Assembly: GCF_002154505.1 (NCBI RefSeq)
Contig: NZ_MUBM01000102.1
Span: 1 to 59,071, forward strand
Source: Streptomyces carpinensis
GTDB taxonomy: Bacteria; Actinomycetota; Actinomycetes; Streptomycetales; Streptomycetaceae
Direction of reading: 5' to 3'
Length of the DNA: 59,071 bases
Under the pieces are notes generated by a model. That model was not told the DNA's origin. It made no database searches and saw nothing but the letters and a program-made list of their open reading frames with translations. This document shows, one piece after another, positions 17,715 to 26,347 of this stretch. Position 1 is the first letter of the stretch. Each line of letters starts with the position of its first letter. The translations under genes and the position numbers were made by a program.

Positions 17715-18656
17715 TCAGGACCCCTGAGCGACCCCGCCGGGCCCATGGCCCTTGCCCGGAGGGCCTACGCGGATCGTGCGGAAATAGTCGTAGGACACAT
17801 GGGCGGTGCGGACCGGGTCGGGCTGCTGGTCCCTCTCGATGATGTAGTGGTGGTGAGGCAGCTGCCGCAGGTTGGCGAAGATCCCCGCGAAGTCGATCTC
17901 ACCCTCTCCCAGGTCCGTCTCGACGTTGTTCCACGGCGCGCCGTCCTTCACGTGGAGCATCGGGAACCGCTTCTCGTACGACCTGAGGTAGGGGGCCGGG
18001 TCCGCACCCGCCCGCAGGATCCAGTAGAGGTCCATCTCGAACCAGACCAGATCCGGGTCGGTCTCCTCCAGCCACACGTCGAAGAGGGTCTGCCCGGTCT
18101 GCGGATCCGCATGGAACTCGTTGTCGTGCAGGTGGGCATACCAGCGCAGCCCCCGGGCCCGGGCGGCCTCGCCCCACTGGTTCATCTCCCGCGCCATCGC
18201 ACGGTAGCCCTGGGCGGTCTGGGCGCCGTCCATGTAGGAGACGCCGACATACTCCTGCCCGAGCGCCACCGCGTTGTCGAAGGTCTGCTGCGCCCGGGCA
18301 CCCCGGAAGTCACCCGGGTTGTGGTGACTGCCGATCACCCGCAGCCCGTTCGCGTCCGCGATCCTGCGGAACTGCTCGGCGCTGCGCCCGCCGTAGGTGT
18401 AGGCAGGCTCGATCTCGGCGTAACCCGCGTCGGCGATCATCGCGAGGGTGCCCTCGGGATCGACGGCGAGCATGTCGCGCACCGAGTAGAGCTGGAAACC
18501 GATCCGTCCGGCCGGAACCCGTCTGCCCGCGCCGTCGGGCGCCGGGGCTGCCAGCGCAGGCCAGGCCTGCGATCCGGCCGCCAGAACGGCGGCGGAGACC
18601 GCTGCTCCACGGAGGAATTGACGGCGACCGTGCGACTTTCCTTGAGCGGAGTTCAT
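17715..18656 (-). CDS. Tat-exported sugar phosphate isomerase/epimerase-like TIM barrel
   Basis: A 313-residue AP-endonuclease-2 / xylose-isomerase-like TIM barrel. A Tat signal (GRRQFLRGAAVSAAVLAAG) directs export. Barrel motifs include IGFQLYSVRDML, GYAEIEPAYTYGG, RVIGSHHNP, HLHDNEFH and FEMDLYWILRAG, with metal ligands likely in the E, D and H residues of these strands. Homologues are called sugar isomerases or hydroxypyruvate-isomerase-like, often of unknown substrate. An AAAG-type ribosome site precedes the ATG at 18656. Confidence 0.83.
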   Translation of the reverse strand: MNSAQGKSHGRRQFLRGAAVSAAVLAAGSQAWPALAAPAPDGAGRRVPAGRIGFQLYSVRDMLAVDPEGTLAMIADAGYAEIEPAYTYGGRSAEQFRRIADANGLRVIGSHHNPGDFRGARAQQTFDNAVALGQEYVGVSYMDGAQTAQGYRAMAREMNQWGEAARARGLRWYAHLHDNEFHADPQTGQTLFDVWLEETDPDLVWFEMDLYWILRAGADPAPYLRSYEKRFPMLHVKDGAPWNNVETDLGEGEIDFAGIFANLRQLPHHHYIIERDQQPDPVRTAHVSYDYFRTIRVGPPGKGHGPGGVAQGS

Positions 18657-18971
18657 CTTTGTCCCTCTCTCAGCGAAAGTTGAGAGGATGCTATGAACAC
18701 ATCAACCGCTCGCACAAGGTCTTCGACACCGCCCGCTCCTAAGTCGCCGACTCCTCTGATCGCGCAGCTGCCTGCGGAGCCTGAGCGACCACCACATCCC
18801 GGCCCGCCTCACGCTCCTCGAAACCGGGGGCGCCGGACCCGGGAGTCCCGGAAACCTCTGTCAGGACCTGCTGCTCTGTAAGATGAGGCCGCCGTCCGGG
18901 AGCGAGTGCGCATGCCTGCCTGTTCGGGAAACGGTCGAGCCTCCCCGAGGGGATATCGCAGGATCCGTACG
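18657..18971. other. Gene-free stretch
   Basis: It lies between two minus-strand genes. No gene is recognised, and open frames are short and without motifs. Confidence 0.35.
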
Positions 18972-19622
18972 TCACATCTCGTGCAGCAGGGCGGGCAGCT
19001 TGCGCATGTCGTGGAAGACGACGGTGCCGGGACCTTCCAGGTGCTCGGCCGGGGTGAGCCCGCCCGCGTAGCCGAGGGCGCGCATGCCGGCGGCGCGGGC
19101 GGCATGGACCCCGGGGCGGCTGTCCTCGACGACCACACACGCCGCCGGAGCCACCCCCATCCGCTCGGCGGCGTACAGGAACAAGTCGGGAGCGGGCTTG
19201 CCGCGCGCCACTTCCGTGGAGCTGTGAATACGGCCCTCGAAACGCTCGTACAGGCCGGTACGGCCCAGGGTGTGGCGCATCTTCTCGTGGGAGCCGCTGG
19301 AGGCCACACAGGTCGGCAGAGTGATCTCGTCCAGCGCTTCGGGCAGCCCCTCGACCGGAACCAGACCGGCATCCACGGCCTCACGGTGCAGCAGCTCGAA
19401 CCGCTCCGCCCAGACCGTGGCCGTCTCCTGACCGAGCCGTTCGGCGACCTGCTCGCGGATGGCGGCGTGCGAGCGCCCGATGAACCGGGCGACGACCTCT
19501 TCTTCGGTGAGCCGCCAGCCCAGTTCGGCGCCGAGGGCCACCTGGACCTGGACGGCGATGCGCTCGCTGTCGACCAGAACCCCGTCGCAGTCGAATATCA
19601 CCAGTTCAATCGGCTTGATCAT
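18972..19622 (-). CDS. HAD-family phosphatase (beta-phosphoglucomutase-like)
   Basis: A 216-residue haloacid-dehalogenase hydrolase with a small cap domain. Motif I is VIFDCDGVLVDSE (nucleophile Asp and general-acid Asp), motif II is CVASSGSHEKM, motif III lysine is in GKPAPDLFLYAA, and motif IV is CVVVEDSRPGV. It dephosphorylates or isomerises a phosphometabolite, probably a sugar phosphate. ATG 19622 follows a GATGAT stretch without a strong ribosome site. Confidence 0.87.
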   Translation of the reverse strand: MIKPIELVIFDCDGVLVDSERIAVQVQVALGAELGWRLTEEEVVARFIGRSHAAIREQVAERLGQETATVWAERFELLHREAVDAGLVPVEGLPEALDEITLPTCVASSGSHEKMRHTLGRTGLYERFEGRIHSSTEVARGKPAPDLFLYAAERMGVAPAACVVVEDSRPGVHAARAAGMRALGYAGGLTPAEHLEGPGTVVFHDMRKLPALLHEM

Positions 19623-19677
19623 CCGAGCAGCATAGAAGGATCCCTGGGCAGTCCGACGAAGGAACTGAGGTTCCGGC

Positions 19678-20658
19678 TTGCTGCGGAACGCGGGACGGTT
19701 GTCACTGACTTCGGCTCGTCAGGTTGACGTCGGGATGATCCCGGCGGGTGAGGTGCTGCCGCCGTACAGGATGGCCGTGGACGAGGTCGTCTATGTGGTC
19801 TCGGGCAACGGCACCACCAAGATCTGGGCTGAGAACGAACGCCAGGACGAGGGGCACACCTTTGAGTGGAACGACCGGGCGCTGTTCATGGTGCCGCCCA
19901 ACCAGTACCGGCAGTTCGGCAACATGCGTGGCGACAGGCCCGTACGGCTGCTGCACTACGACTATCTGCCGCTGGCCATGTCCGTCGTCCCCGACCCGGA
20001 CTTCTTCCTCGACGACGACTACGCGGCCCGTAGCGCCACCGCGGGACACCTCAAGTCGCTGTTCTCCGAGGCGCAGCAGATCGCGGGCGGCGAGGGGCTG
20101 CGCTGGATCACCGGCAAAGGCAAGGGCGTCGCATACTGGTACGGCAACCTCTTCCCGGACATGAGCGCCTGGGACAACCTGGACTCCAACGCCTACCGGG
20201 GCGCCGGAGGCCGCACGGTGCGCATCCAGTTCGCCGAGTCCGACATGAGCTGCCATATGTCGGTCTTCGACGCCAAGACGTACAAGAAGGCGCACCGGCA
20301 CGGCCCGGGCCGGGTCATTGTCATCCCCAGCGGCGAGGGCTACTCGGTGATGTGGCTCGAGGGCGGGGAGCGGGTCGGGGTGCCCTGGCAGGAGGCGGCG
20401 CTGTTCGTGCCGCCGGATCGCTGGTTCCACCAGCACTTCAACCTGGGTGACAAGCCGGCGCGCTATCTGGCGTTGCATCCGCCGATCCAGTTCGCCGGGT
20501 ACGCGGAGAAGGCGGAGGACCGGGCGCGCGACCAGATCGAGTACCCCCAGGAAGATCCGTGGATACGGAAGCACTTCGAGAGCGAACTCGCCAAGCGCGG
20601 CCTGACCAGCCTGATGCCGCCTGAGGCATACGAGAGCAAGGCGGACGCCTGGAAGTAA
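19678..20658 (+). CDS. Bicupin protein, 5'-truncated
   Basis: A 326-residue open frame with two cupin barrels. Family members usually have 60-90 more N-terminal residues. Here the frame starts at a weak TTG without a ribosome site, in sequence that does not look native (MLRNAGRLS), so the true start was probably lost. In barrel 1 the metal His pair is replaced (VLPPYRMAVDE). Barrel 2 keeps it (KKAHRHGPG and RWFHQHFN). It resembles gentisate-dioxygenase-like or ethanolamine-lyase-activator-like bicupins. It may be a remnant related to the intact bicupin at 40.8-41.9 kb. Confidence 0.6.
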   Translation: MLRNAGRLSLTSARQVDVGMIPAGEVLPPYRMAVDEVVYVVSGNGTTKIWAENERQDEGHTFEWNDRALFMVPPNQYRQFGNMRGDRPVRLLHYDYLPLAMSVVPDPDFFLDDDYAARSATAGHLKSLFSEAQQIAGGEGLRWITGKGKGVAYWYGNLFPDMSAWDNLDSNAYRGAGGRTVRIQFAESDMSCHMSVFDAKTYKKAHRHGPGRVIVIPSGEGYSVMWLEGGERVGVPWQEAALFVPPDRWFHQHFNLGDKPARYLALHPPIQFAGYAEKAEDRARDQIEYPQEDPWIRKHFESELAKRGLTSLMPPEAYESKADAWK

Positions 20659-21286
20659 AGAAGAGTTCGACTCGTCTCGAGTGATGTGCTGTGGGGAAGA
20701 CGTTGATTGGGATCTTGGGCAGGTCTTCCCCTGAGGGGAGGAGGCGATATCCGGTGGGGTCGTTGTTCGAAGCGATCGAGGCCGAGGAACTGGAGCAGGG
20801 TCAGGCTGCGAGTGGAGTCGACACCGTTGACATCGCGTGACCGACAATCAAGCTCCCGTTCTCACCGCCGAAGCAGTGGCGCCTCATACATCGCCCTACT
20901 GGTCCCCGGACAACTCGCAGAGAACAGGCGCCCACCCTGGCACTGCGATGTCGGAAGCAGGCCTCCACGTGTGGACTACCTGTGCATGCCGAGTTCATCG
21001 AAAGCAGCCCGCCGCTGCGCTACGCGCTCGCATCTTCGCTGCGTCGCAGGTCCTCGTGGCGGCCCCCGTCAGCAGGGGGGTACCTGGCGCGGCTTGTTGG
21101 TGACTACCGCGTGGGTGCCTGAGCTGACGGTATGTCCGTTCGAGCCCGGCTTCTGGTCGGTGCTCCGGTGTCGGGACACGGCATCGAAGCGCACGAGTGG
21201 CCGGCGGCGAGTCTTTACCGGCCGGGCTCTGCGGAAGCGTTCGTCACGAGCCCGGTGAACCGTCGAGATCGGCAAGGCCCTCGGCA
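20659..21286. other. Gene-free stretch, probably decayed
   Basis: No gene is recognised. The stretch separates the truncated bicupin from the alpha/beta hydrolase. Frames are short and broken, consistent with transposon debris, but I cannot name a family. Confidence 0.4.
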
Positions 21287-22141
21287 TCAACTGTCGTGGG
21301 ACCGGAGGAACTCCAGGATGCGGGCCGGTGCCCTCTGCGCCGTCTGCTCGGCCACCGGGACGTCCCAGTACTCGTGGACGGGCAGGCATTCCTGGAGGTA
21401 GCGGGCGGCCGAGGGGGCGTGCGAGGCGTCCTGGCCGGGCACGATCAGCGCCGGTACGTCGAGTGTCATCAGATCCTCCGGCTCCACACCCGGGACGGTG
21501 TCGCGGTCGAAGAGCTCGCGCACGCTGCCCGTCACGATCAGGTCGTAGCGGGCCTGGTCGAGGGCGGCGTAGGCCGCGGCGAACGCCTCGTCGGTGCGCA
21601 GCAAAGCCGCCCAGGGACCCACGCGGGGGTCCTTGCTGAAGCCGGCCGTCGTGGAGCGGGCCAGGTCGACGACCGCCCCCAGGCCGTGCTCGGCGACGAA
21701 CGCGAGGTGCTGCACGAAGCGGCGGTGCTGGGCCATCCGGTAGCGGGGCCCGCCGGCGGGGGAGAAGAGCACCAGGCTGCGGACCCGGGCGGGGGCCGCG
21801 ACGGCGACCGCGGCCGCCGTCGAGCAGCCCACGCAGCCGCCCATGGCGTGGGCGGAGTCGATGCCGAGGTGGTCGAGCAGCCCGAGGGCCTGGTCGACGT
21901 ACTTCTGCCAGGTGAGCCGTTCGACCCTGCCGCCCGATTGAGCGGCCTCCCGCCGGTCGAAGACAACGCAGGTGTAGTGCGGCGCGAACGCGTCGACGAA
22001 GCCCAGGTCCCGGTAGCGGCCGAAGGTGGTCCAGTTCTCCAGGCCTGAGTCGAAGCCGCCCGGGCTGAACATCAGCAGTGCCGGCCCCTCTCCCACCGTC
22101 TCGTAGCGGGTGCGGATGCCGTCGAGGTCGACGAAGGGCAT
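21287..22141 (-). CDS. Alpha/beta hydrolase with Cys at the nucleophile elbow
   Basis: A 284-residue alpha/beta hydrolase. ATG 22141 follows an AGGAG ribosome site. The oxyanion region is LLMFSPGGFDSG. The nucleophile elbow reads MGGCVGCST, with Cys where most members have Ser (G-x-C-x-G). The acid is probably the Asp in VPGQDASHAP. Cysteine nucleophiles occur in dienelactone hydrolase. A fragment of a close paralogue lies at 28.6 kb before a phosphatase gene, so the gene belongs to the catabolic island. It may be the last gene of the Rieske operon, now separated by an IS scar. Confidence 0.82.
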   Translation of the reverse strand: MPFVDLDGIRTRYETVGEGPALLMFSPGGFDSGLENWTTFGRYRDLGFVDAFAPHYTCVVFDRREAAQSGGRVERLTWQKYVDQALGLLDHLGIDSAHAMGGCVGCSTAAAVAVAAPARVRSLVLFSPAGGPRYRMAQHRRFVQHLAFVAEHGLGAVVDLARSTTAGFSKDPRVGPWAALLRTDEAFAAAYAALDQARYDLIVTGSVRELFDRDTVPGVEPEDLMTLDVPALIVPGQDASHAPSAARYLQECLPVHEYWDVPVAEQTAQRAPARILEFLRSHDS

Positions 22142-22199
22142 GAAGACTCCTAGACGAGTGGTTGGGCAGTGGTCGTAGCCGATAGTGACCTGGTGATGG

Positions 22200-22541
22200 G
22201 GGTGCGCCGAGGTTGCGGTTGTGCCGGATCGCGCAGGTCGTGAACCAGGATCCGCAGAAGTGGGAGGGGCAGTAGCTGCAGTTGACCCCTCCGGACGGGT
22301 CACAGCGGTTGACGCGCTCGCGGGAGCGGGCGCGCTTCACGGGTGTGCAGTCCACGATCGACACCGGTTCCCACCACAGGTCGGTTGCCGGTGGCCGGAG
22401 CCCGGGCGACCTGCTCGCGGCTGCCCGGGTGAGTTCCGAGTCGGTCGGCCGGGGTGGCCGGCCGCCGGCGCGGGTCTTCAGGCGGTCGCCGATATGCACC
22501 TGCAGTGCGGTCAAGAGGGTGACCGACTCGGAACTCACCAC
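22200..22541 (-). pseudogene. IS982-family transposase remnant
   Basis: The frame starts at 22541 with LLTALQVHIGDRLKTRAGGR and PRPTDSELTRAA, then jumps by internal deletion to DLWWEPVSIVDCTPVKRAR and NCSYCPSHF. These are in-order pieces of IS982 transposases (the first catalytic Asp is in the VDCTPV block). The region between the pieces and the C-terminal half are missing. The scar lies between the PanB-like gene and the alpha/beta hydrolase gene. Confidence 0.65.
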
Positions 22542-22594
22542 CCGATGTCGAACACCCTCATGACGTCCGCGAACCCCGCATCGGAACTACTCGT

Positions 22595-23425
22595 CTAGAT
22601 CTTGATGCCGCCGCGGATCTGCCGACCGGCGCGGATGTCGGCCGCGCACTGGCTGAGCGCGTCGTAGGCGAGCCGGGCGACGTTGAGGTAGGTGTCCGGC
22701 TCCTTGTCGAGGTTGGCGGCCGAGTATCCGAGCGCCGCGGTCGTCATCCGAATCCGGCCGTCGAGCCATGGCCCGCCGCCGAAGCCGCCCAGCACCGGGA
22801 TCGACACCGCCTCCACCACGGCGGGCCCGACGACGGGACCGGAGTTGGTGAAGTTGAGCGCGACGGCGCCGGCCGACTCCAGACGCTTGGCCTCGCCGAC
22901 CAGCTCCTCCAGCATCTCCTCGGGAACCTGGACGGAGCTGGCCGCCGAGTACTCGATGCCGTACTTGAGCGCGGTCTGCGGGGTGATCCCGAACTGCGCG
23001 AAGACGGGGATGCCGGCGCGGGTCACCGCCTCCACGGCCTCCGGGAAGTCCGAGGCGCCGTCGAGCTTGACCAGGTCGACGCCGGCCTCCTTGACCAGCC
23101 GGATGGCGGCGCGGACGGCGCTGGCCGGGCCCTCCTGGAGCGGGCCGAACGGGAAGTCGCAGCTGAGCAGGGCGCGGCTGACGCCTCGCCGTACCGCCTT
23201 CGCGACGACGAGGACCTCCTCCATCGTGATCTCCAGCGGATGCGGCTGACCCCAGAGGTTCACCCCCACGGTGTCGCCGACCGAGACGATCTCGACGCCG
23301 ACCCGGTCGGCGATGCGCGCCATCTGGTAGTCCCAGGCGACGAGGCACACGCTCTTCTCGCCGGCGGCCTTCATCTCCTGCAGCGACGGAATGGTCACCT
23401 TGCCGGCAGCGGCCTGGGCGCTCAT
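22595..23425 (-). CDS. PanB-like hydroxymethyltransferase / aldolase
   Basis: A 276-residue TIM-barrel protein of the ketopantoate hydroxymethyltransferase (PanB) family, whose classical reaction adds a one-carbon unit from methylene-THF to 2-oxoisovalerate. Family blocks seen: VSVGDTVGVNLWG, SRALLSCDFPFGPLQEGP, AGVDLVKLDGASDF, IPVFAQFGITPQTALKYG. It overlaps the upstream gene by four bases and lies downstream of a Rieske oxygenase. That context argues for a catabolic aldolase-type role rather than pantothenate synthesis. The true reaction is unknown. Confidence 0.75.
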   Translation of the reverse strand: MSAQAAAGKVTIPSLQEMKAAGEKSVCLVAWDYQMARIADRVGVEIVSVGDTVGVNLWGQPHPLEITMEEVLVVAKAVRRGVSRALLSCDFPFGPLQEGPASAVRAAIRLVKEAGVDLVKLDGASDFPEAVEAVTRAGIPVFAQFGITPQTALKYGIEYSAASSVQVPEEMLEELVGEAKRLESAGAVALNFTNSGPVVGPAVVEAVSIPVLGGFGGGPWLDGRIRMTTAALGYSAANLDKEPDTYLNVARLAYDALSQCAADIRAGRQIRGGIKI

Positions 23426-23901
23426 GAGCGGGTGGCCCGGAGCAGCTCGAAGAGGTCGTCCTCCTCGGCGGGGACCAGCAGGATGCGGGCGTGCGGCCGA
23501 AGCGCGAACAGCGCCTGGCTGGTCAACTGCCCCGGCGTGACGACCAGGCCCGCCGTCATGATGCCGCGGACCTTGCAGGCCGCGCCGATCGTCGCGGCCG
23601 CCTCTGCGTTCTGCCCATTGGTGGAGACGAGTACGAGGGTGTTGCTGTCCTCCAGCTCTCCGGCGAGGGGCACCGTCTCACCGGACATGGTGAGGAGGCT
23701 GTGCCCCGGGTCGACGGTCGAGTAGAACCTCGCCTGCGCCCACTGCGTCTGCGACACCCGGCGCACGATTTCCTCGGCCGCGGCGTCCAGCGCCACCACC
23801 CGGGTGTTCCGGGCGGCCGCCAGGGGATAGTCGATCCGGAAGGCCGCCTCCTCGGCGGTCGCCGCGCGAGCGCAGCTGCTGACCAGGCCGGACTGTGTCA
23901 C
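23422..23901 (-). CDS. Unknown 159-residue protein coupled to PanB-like enzyme
   Basis: I do not recognise this family. It is a soluble alpha/beta protein with Rossmann-like alternation (RNTRVVALDAAAEEIV, NTLVLVSTNGQNAEAA, GIMTAGLVVTPGQL, ARILLVPAEEDDLFELL). No cofactor motif is obvious. It starts 18 bp after the Rieske oxygenase stop and its own stop overlaps the PanB-like start (ATGA), so the three are one operon. It may be a small subunit or partner of the PanB-like enzyme. Confidence 0.7.
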   Translation of the reverse strand: MTQSGLVSSCARAATAEEAAFRIDYPLAAARNTRVVALDAAAEEIVRRVSQTQWAQARFYSTVDPGHSLLTMSGETVPLAGELEDSNTLVLVSTNGQNAEAAATIGAACKVRGIMTAGLVVTPGQLTSQALFALRPHARILLVPAEEDDLFELLRATRS

Positions 23902-23919
23902 GGCATACTCCTCGGGATA

Positions 23920-25203
23920 TCAGACGGTGGTCTGCGGGACGCCGGGCTTGGCGATCATGGCCTCGCCGATGCCTTCGACGAACGGCTGGTCGGCCGGCAG
24001 GACGATGGCAACGGAGCGGACCTTCTGGTCCTGCGCGCGGTTGCCGACCGGCTCCACGCCCTCCTCCGCGAGCGCCAGCGCCGCCTTGCGGAGCTTCTGA
24101 CGTGCCTTGATGATGCCGGCGTCTGTGGCGACCAGGCGCTCCTTGGTGCGGTCGACGATCGGGCCCATCGACTCCTGCAGCGAGGAGTCCTGCAGAGCGA
24201 TGCCCTTGATTCCGGAGTACGTCTCGCCGCGGCGCTGGGCCTCGCGGTCCATCAGGTAGTCGTTGTCCTTGTGGGCGAGCGGACGGTAGTTCTCGTCGTT
24301 CGCGCTGTGGACACCCATGCCGGCGCGCATGGCCGCGACCTCGGTCTCGGTGAGCCGGCGGGTGGGGTGGTAGTCGAAGCTCCAGGCCCAGCAGTTCTCG
24401 TCGTCGATCGGCACCCAGAAGTGGCCGTGCACCGGGTGGTCGCTGCGCGGCGGAACCATCGTGAAGTTGGGCAGCACCCACGGCGTCACACGCCAGTAGT
24501 AGTGGCCCTCCTCGGCGTTGCGCCGGGCACCGATCAGCAGGCCGCCCTCGTGGTCGACGACCTCGAAGAACGGCTTGAGGTCGGCCCTGTTGTAGGCGTT
24601 GCCCTTCGACCCCTTGAACAGCGGGTCGCTGTCGAGGTTGCCGGAGTGCAGGAAGGTGACGTGGCTGGAGTCGATGCCGCCCTCGAGGGCCTGCAGCCAG
24701 TTGCACTCCTGCAACCGCTTGGAGGTGTATGCCTGCCCCTCCGGCACGGTGATGAACTCCCACTCCGGCAGCGGCGGCTGCTTCTCCGGGTCGCCGAGGT
24801 AGGCCCACAGTACGTCGCCGAGCTTGACCAGAGGATAGGACTTCAGCTTCACGTTGGCGCAGAAGTTGCTGGTCTCCGGCTCGCTGGGCACCTCGACCGC
24901 CTGCCCGGTGTAGTCGTACTTCCAGCCGTGGTAGGGGCAGCGCAGGCCCCCTTCCTCGTTGCGGCCGAACCAGAGGGAGACGCCGCGGTGGGCGCAGAAC
25001 TCGTCCATCAGACCGTAGCGGCCTTCGGAGTCGCGGATGGCGATCAGCCGCTCCGAGAGGACTTTGACGCGAACCGGCGGGCAGTCGTTCTCCGGAAGCT
25101 CTTCCGCCAGCAACACCGGCTGCCAGTAGCGGCGGAACAGTTCGCCCATCGGGGTGCCCGGGCCGGTCTGGGTCAGCAGTTCGTTGATCTCGGTACGCAG
25201 CAT
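23920..25203 (-). CDS. Rieske non-heme iron oxygenase, phthalate 4,5-dioxygenase type
   Basis: A 427-residue oxygenase alpha subunit. The Rieske [2Fe-2S] ligands are C70, H72, C89 and H92 (CAHRG and CPYHGWKYD). The mononuclear iron site is in EGGIDSSHVTFLH (D178 bridging, H181, H186). Length and the N-terminal block (PMGELFRRYWQPVLLAEEL) fit the phthalate-4,5-dioxygenase (Pht3) group, whose members oxidise aromatic carboxylates or aryl ethers without a beta subunit. ATG 25203 follows an AAAGGA ribosome site. The operon continues into the unknown and PanB-like genes. A GntR-type operator lies 31 bp upstream. Confidence 0.88.
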   Translation of the reverse strand: MLRTEINELLTQTGPGTPMGELFRRYWQPVLLAEELPENDCPPVRVKVLSERLIAIRDSEGRYGLMDEFCAHRGVSLWFGRNEEGGLRCPYHGWKYDYTGQAVEVPSEPETSNFCANVKLKSYPLVKLGDVLWAYLGDPEKQPPLPEWEFITVPEGQAYTSKRLQECNWLQALEGGIDSSHVTFLHSGNLDSDPLFKGSKGNAYNRADLKPFFEVVDHEGGLLIGARRNAEEGHYYWRVTPWVLPNFTMVPPRSDHPVHGHFWVPIDDENCWAWSFDYHPTRRLTETEVAAMRAGMGVHSANDENYRPLAHKDNDYLMDREAQRRGETYSGIKGIALQDSSLQESMGPIVDRTKERLVATDAGIIKARQKLRKAALALAEEGVEPVGNRAQDQKVRSVAIVLPADQPFVEGIGEAMIAKPGVPQTTV

Positions 25204-25233
25204 CGCGCGGTCCTTTCGCCTTATAAAAAAAAT

Positions 25234-25248
25234 AATTATCAGACCATT
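25234..25248 (-). promoter_or_regulatory. GntR-type operator, Rieske operon
   Basis: On the minus strand AATGGTCTGATAATT matches the consensus AATGGWCTNACCAAT strongly in the left half. A second half site (AATGGTC, 25261-25267, plus strand) faces it. It overlaps a plausible -10 (GATAAT). Confidence 0.65.
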
Positions 25249-25292
25249 AGACCGACTGGCAATGGTCGGGGATGACGGAGGTGGCCGGACTG

Positions 25293-25616
25293 CTAGGCCT
25301 GAGTGGGGGGCACGTCGACGACCAGGCCGTTGAGGTCGTCGGTGATCTTGATCTGGCAGCCGAGCCTGCTGGTGGCGCGTCGGTCTTCGACGCCGAGGTC
25401 GAGCAGGTCGTCCTCGAGGTCGCCGGGACCTCCGACGCGATCGGCGAAGTCACCGCGCACCCAGACGTGACATGTGGCGCAGGAGTTGTTGCCCCCGCAC
25501 TCGCCGACGATCCCCGGCACGCCGTTGCGGACCGCGGCGGACATCACCGTCTCTCCGACTGCGGCATCGACGACGCGCTCGTCGCCCTCTGCGTTGACGT
25601 AGACCACCTTCGGCAC
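25293..25616 (-). CDS. Adrenodoxin-type [2Fe-2S] ferredoxin (copy 1)
   Basis: A 107-residue ferredoxin that would pass electrons from the FAD reductase to the oxygenase. Cluster ligands are C40, C46, C49 (GECGGNNSCATCHV) and C87 (SRLGCQIK). GTG 25616 follows GGAAGGAG. It is transcribed alone from its own operator-bearing promoter. It is about 70% similar by eye to the second ferredoxin at 28.2 kb. Confidence 0.9.
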   Translation of the reverse strand: MPKVVYVNAEGDERVVDAAVGETVMSAAVRNGVPGIVGECGGNNSCATCHVWVRGDFADRVGGPGDLEDDLLDLGVEDRRATSRLGCQIKITDDLNGLVVDVPPTQA

Positions 25617-25633
25617 GTGCGACTCCTTCCGGT

Positions 25634-25648
25634 TATGGCCTAACCAAT
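25634..25648 (+). promoter_or_regulatory. GntR-type operator, ferredoxin 1
   Basis: TATGGCCTAACCAAT. On the minus strand it directly follows GGTATATTGG, whose TATATT is the likely -10. The same GGTATATTGG-operator fusion is found before ferredoxin 2 and before the alcohol dehydrogenase. Confidence 0.8.
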
Positions 25649-26119
25649 ATACCAATGGCACGTCCACTGCGCCATGCACGGGAGTTGGCGTAGCGAGGTG
25701 GCGGCGTGCCGTCACCGCAGAGCTCAAGAAGGCGTGAGGCGGGAAGGACGGGCCGAGCCTCGGTACTGCACGCAGACGTCGCACTGCCGCGAGCGCCCTT
25801 CTGCGGGAGACGGCCGCCGCGGCTCGCGCCGCGGTGCAGAGACGGCCAGAGCGTCGATGGCAACGGCGCCGGGCTTTTGAGGGCGAACGCCGACACGGGC
25901 GTGGCGAGCGGCCGGTTGTGGAAGTGTGGCGTACCCGGTGCCGCCGACCACCCCGCGAGACCGCGGCGAGGCCGAGGGGGAGCGCTGAGGAGGTCCCCTG
26001 GGGCGCGCGCTTCGCGGACAGCGCCAAGCGGTGCCGGGGTCTCGATCTTGTCCCGGCGCAGCTGGTCGACGTGCAGGTTCCCGGCCTCGGCGAAGGCGCC
26101 GAGGCTCGACACCGCACCC
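25649..26119. other. Decayed stretch
   Basis: No intact gene. Minus-strand frames look like broken coding sequence continuing from the Pht5-like remnant, but I recognise no further family. Confidence 0.4.
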
Positions 26120-26322
26120 GTCCTGCAGGACGCCGCGCGCCCGTGCGACGGTATATCCGCGATTGACGCCGGCCGCTCGGCCCCCGAGAGTCTTCGGGCC
26201 CCGGAACCCGGTCCCGGGGGCGCGCACGACGGCGCCGTCGTGGAGGCCGTGCGCCAGGAAGATCGGCAGTGCCGTGAACGGCGTGCCGTAGGACTCGGCG
26301 CATTCGCTGACGTCCGCCCGGC
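26120..26322 (-). pseudogene. Pht5-like protein, degraded copy
   Basis: One minus-strand frame reads AESYGTPFTALPIFLAHGLH, then GAVVRAPGTGFRGPKTLGG, then RAAGVNRGYTVARARG. It aligns with residues about 70-125 of the intact Pht5-like protein at 30.2-31.1 kb (HGVRFTALPVFLVRGFHHG, then VGVNRGYTV). The frame before and after is lost. It keeps a GntR-type operator just upstream (26333-26347). Confidence 0.65.
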
Positions 26323-26332
26323 ACGACCTAGA

Positions 26333-26347
26333 TAAGGTAAGACCATT
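26333..26347 (-). promoter_or_regulatory. GntR-type operator, upstream of broken Pht5-like gene
   Basis: Minus strand AATGGTCTTACCTTA, one of the best left half-sites. Its only downstream gene is the Pht5-like remnant, so it is either a relic or serves the divergent gntR gene. Confidence 0.7.

Noticed and set aside
14688..18683. 1331-codon plus-strand open frame
   Set aside because: It runs antisense or out of frame through four well-supported genes (FAD oxidoreductase, saccharopine-dehydrogenase-like, GlxA regulator, TIM barrel); its Arg/Pro/Gly-rich composition is a GC artefact.
22595..23425. Pantothenate biosynthesis gene panB
   Set aside because: No panC/panD or related gene nearby; operon position behind a Rieske oxygenase argues for another role, so no gene symbol was given.
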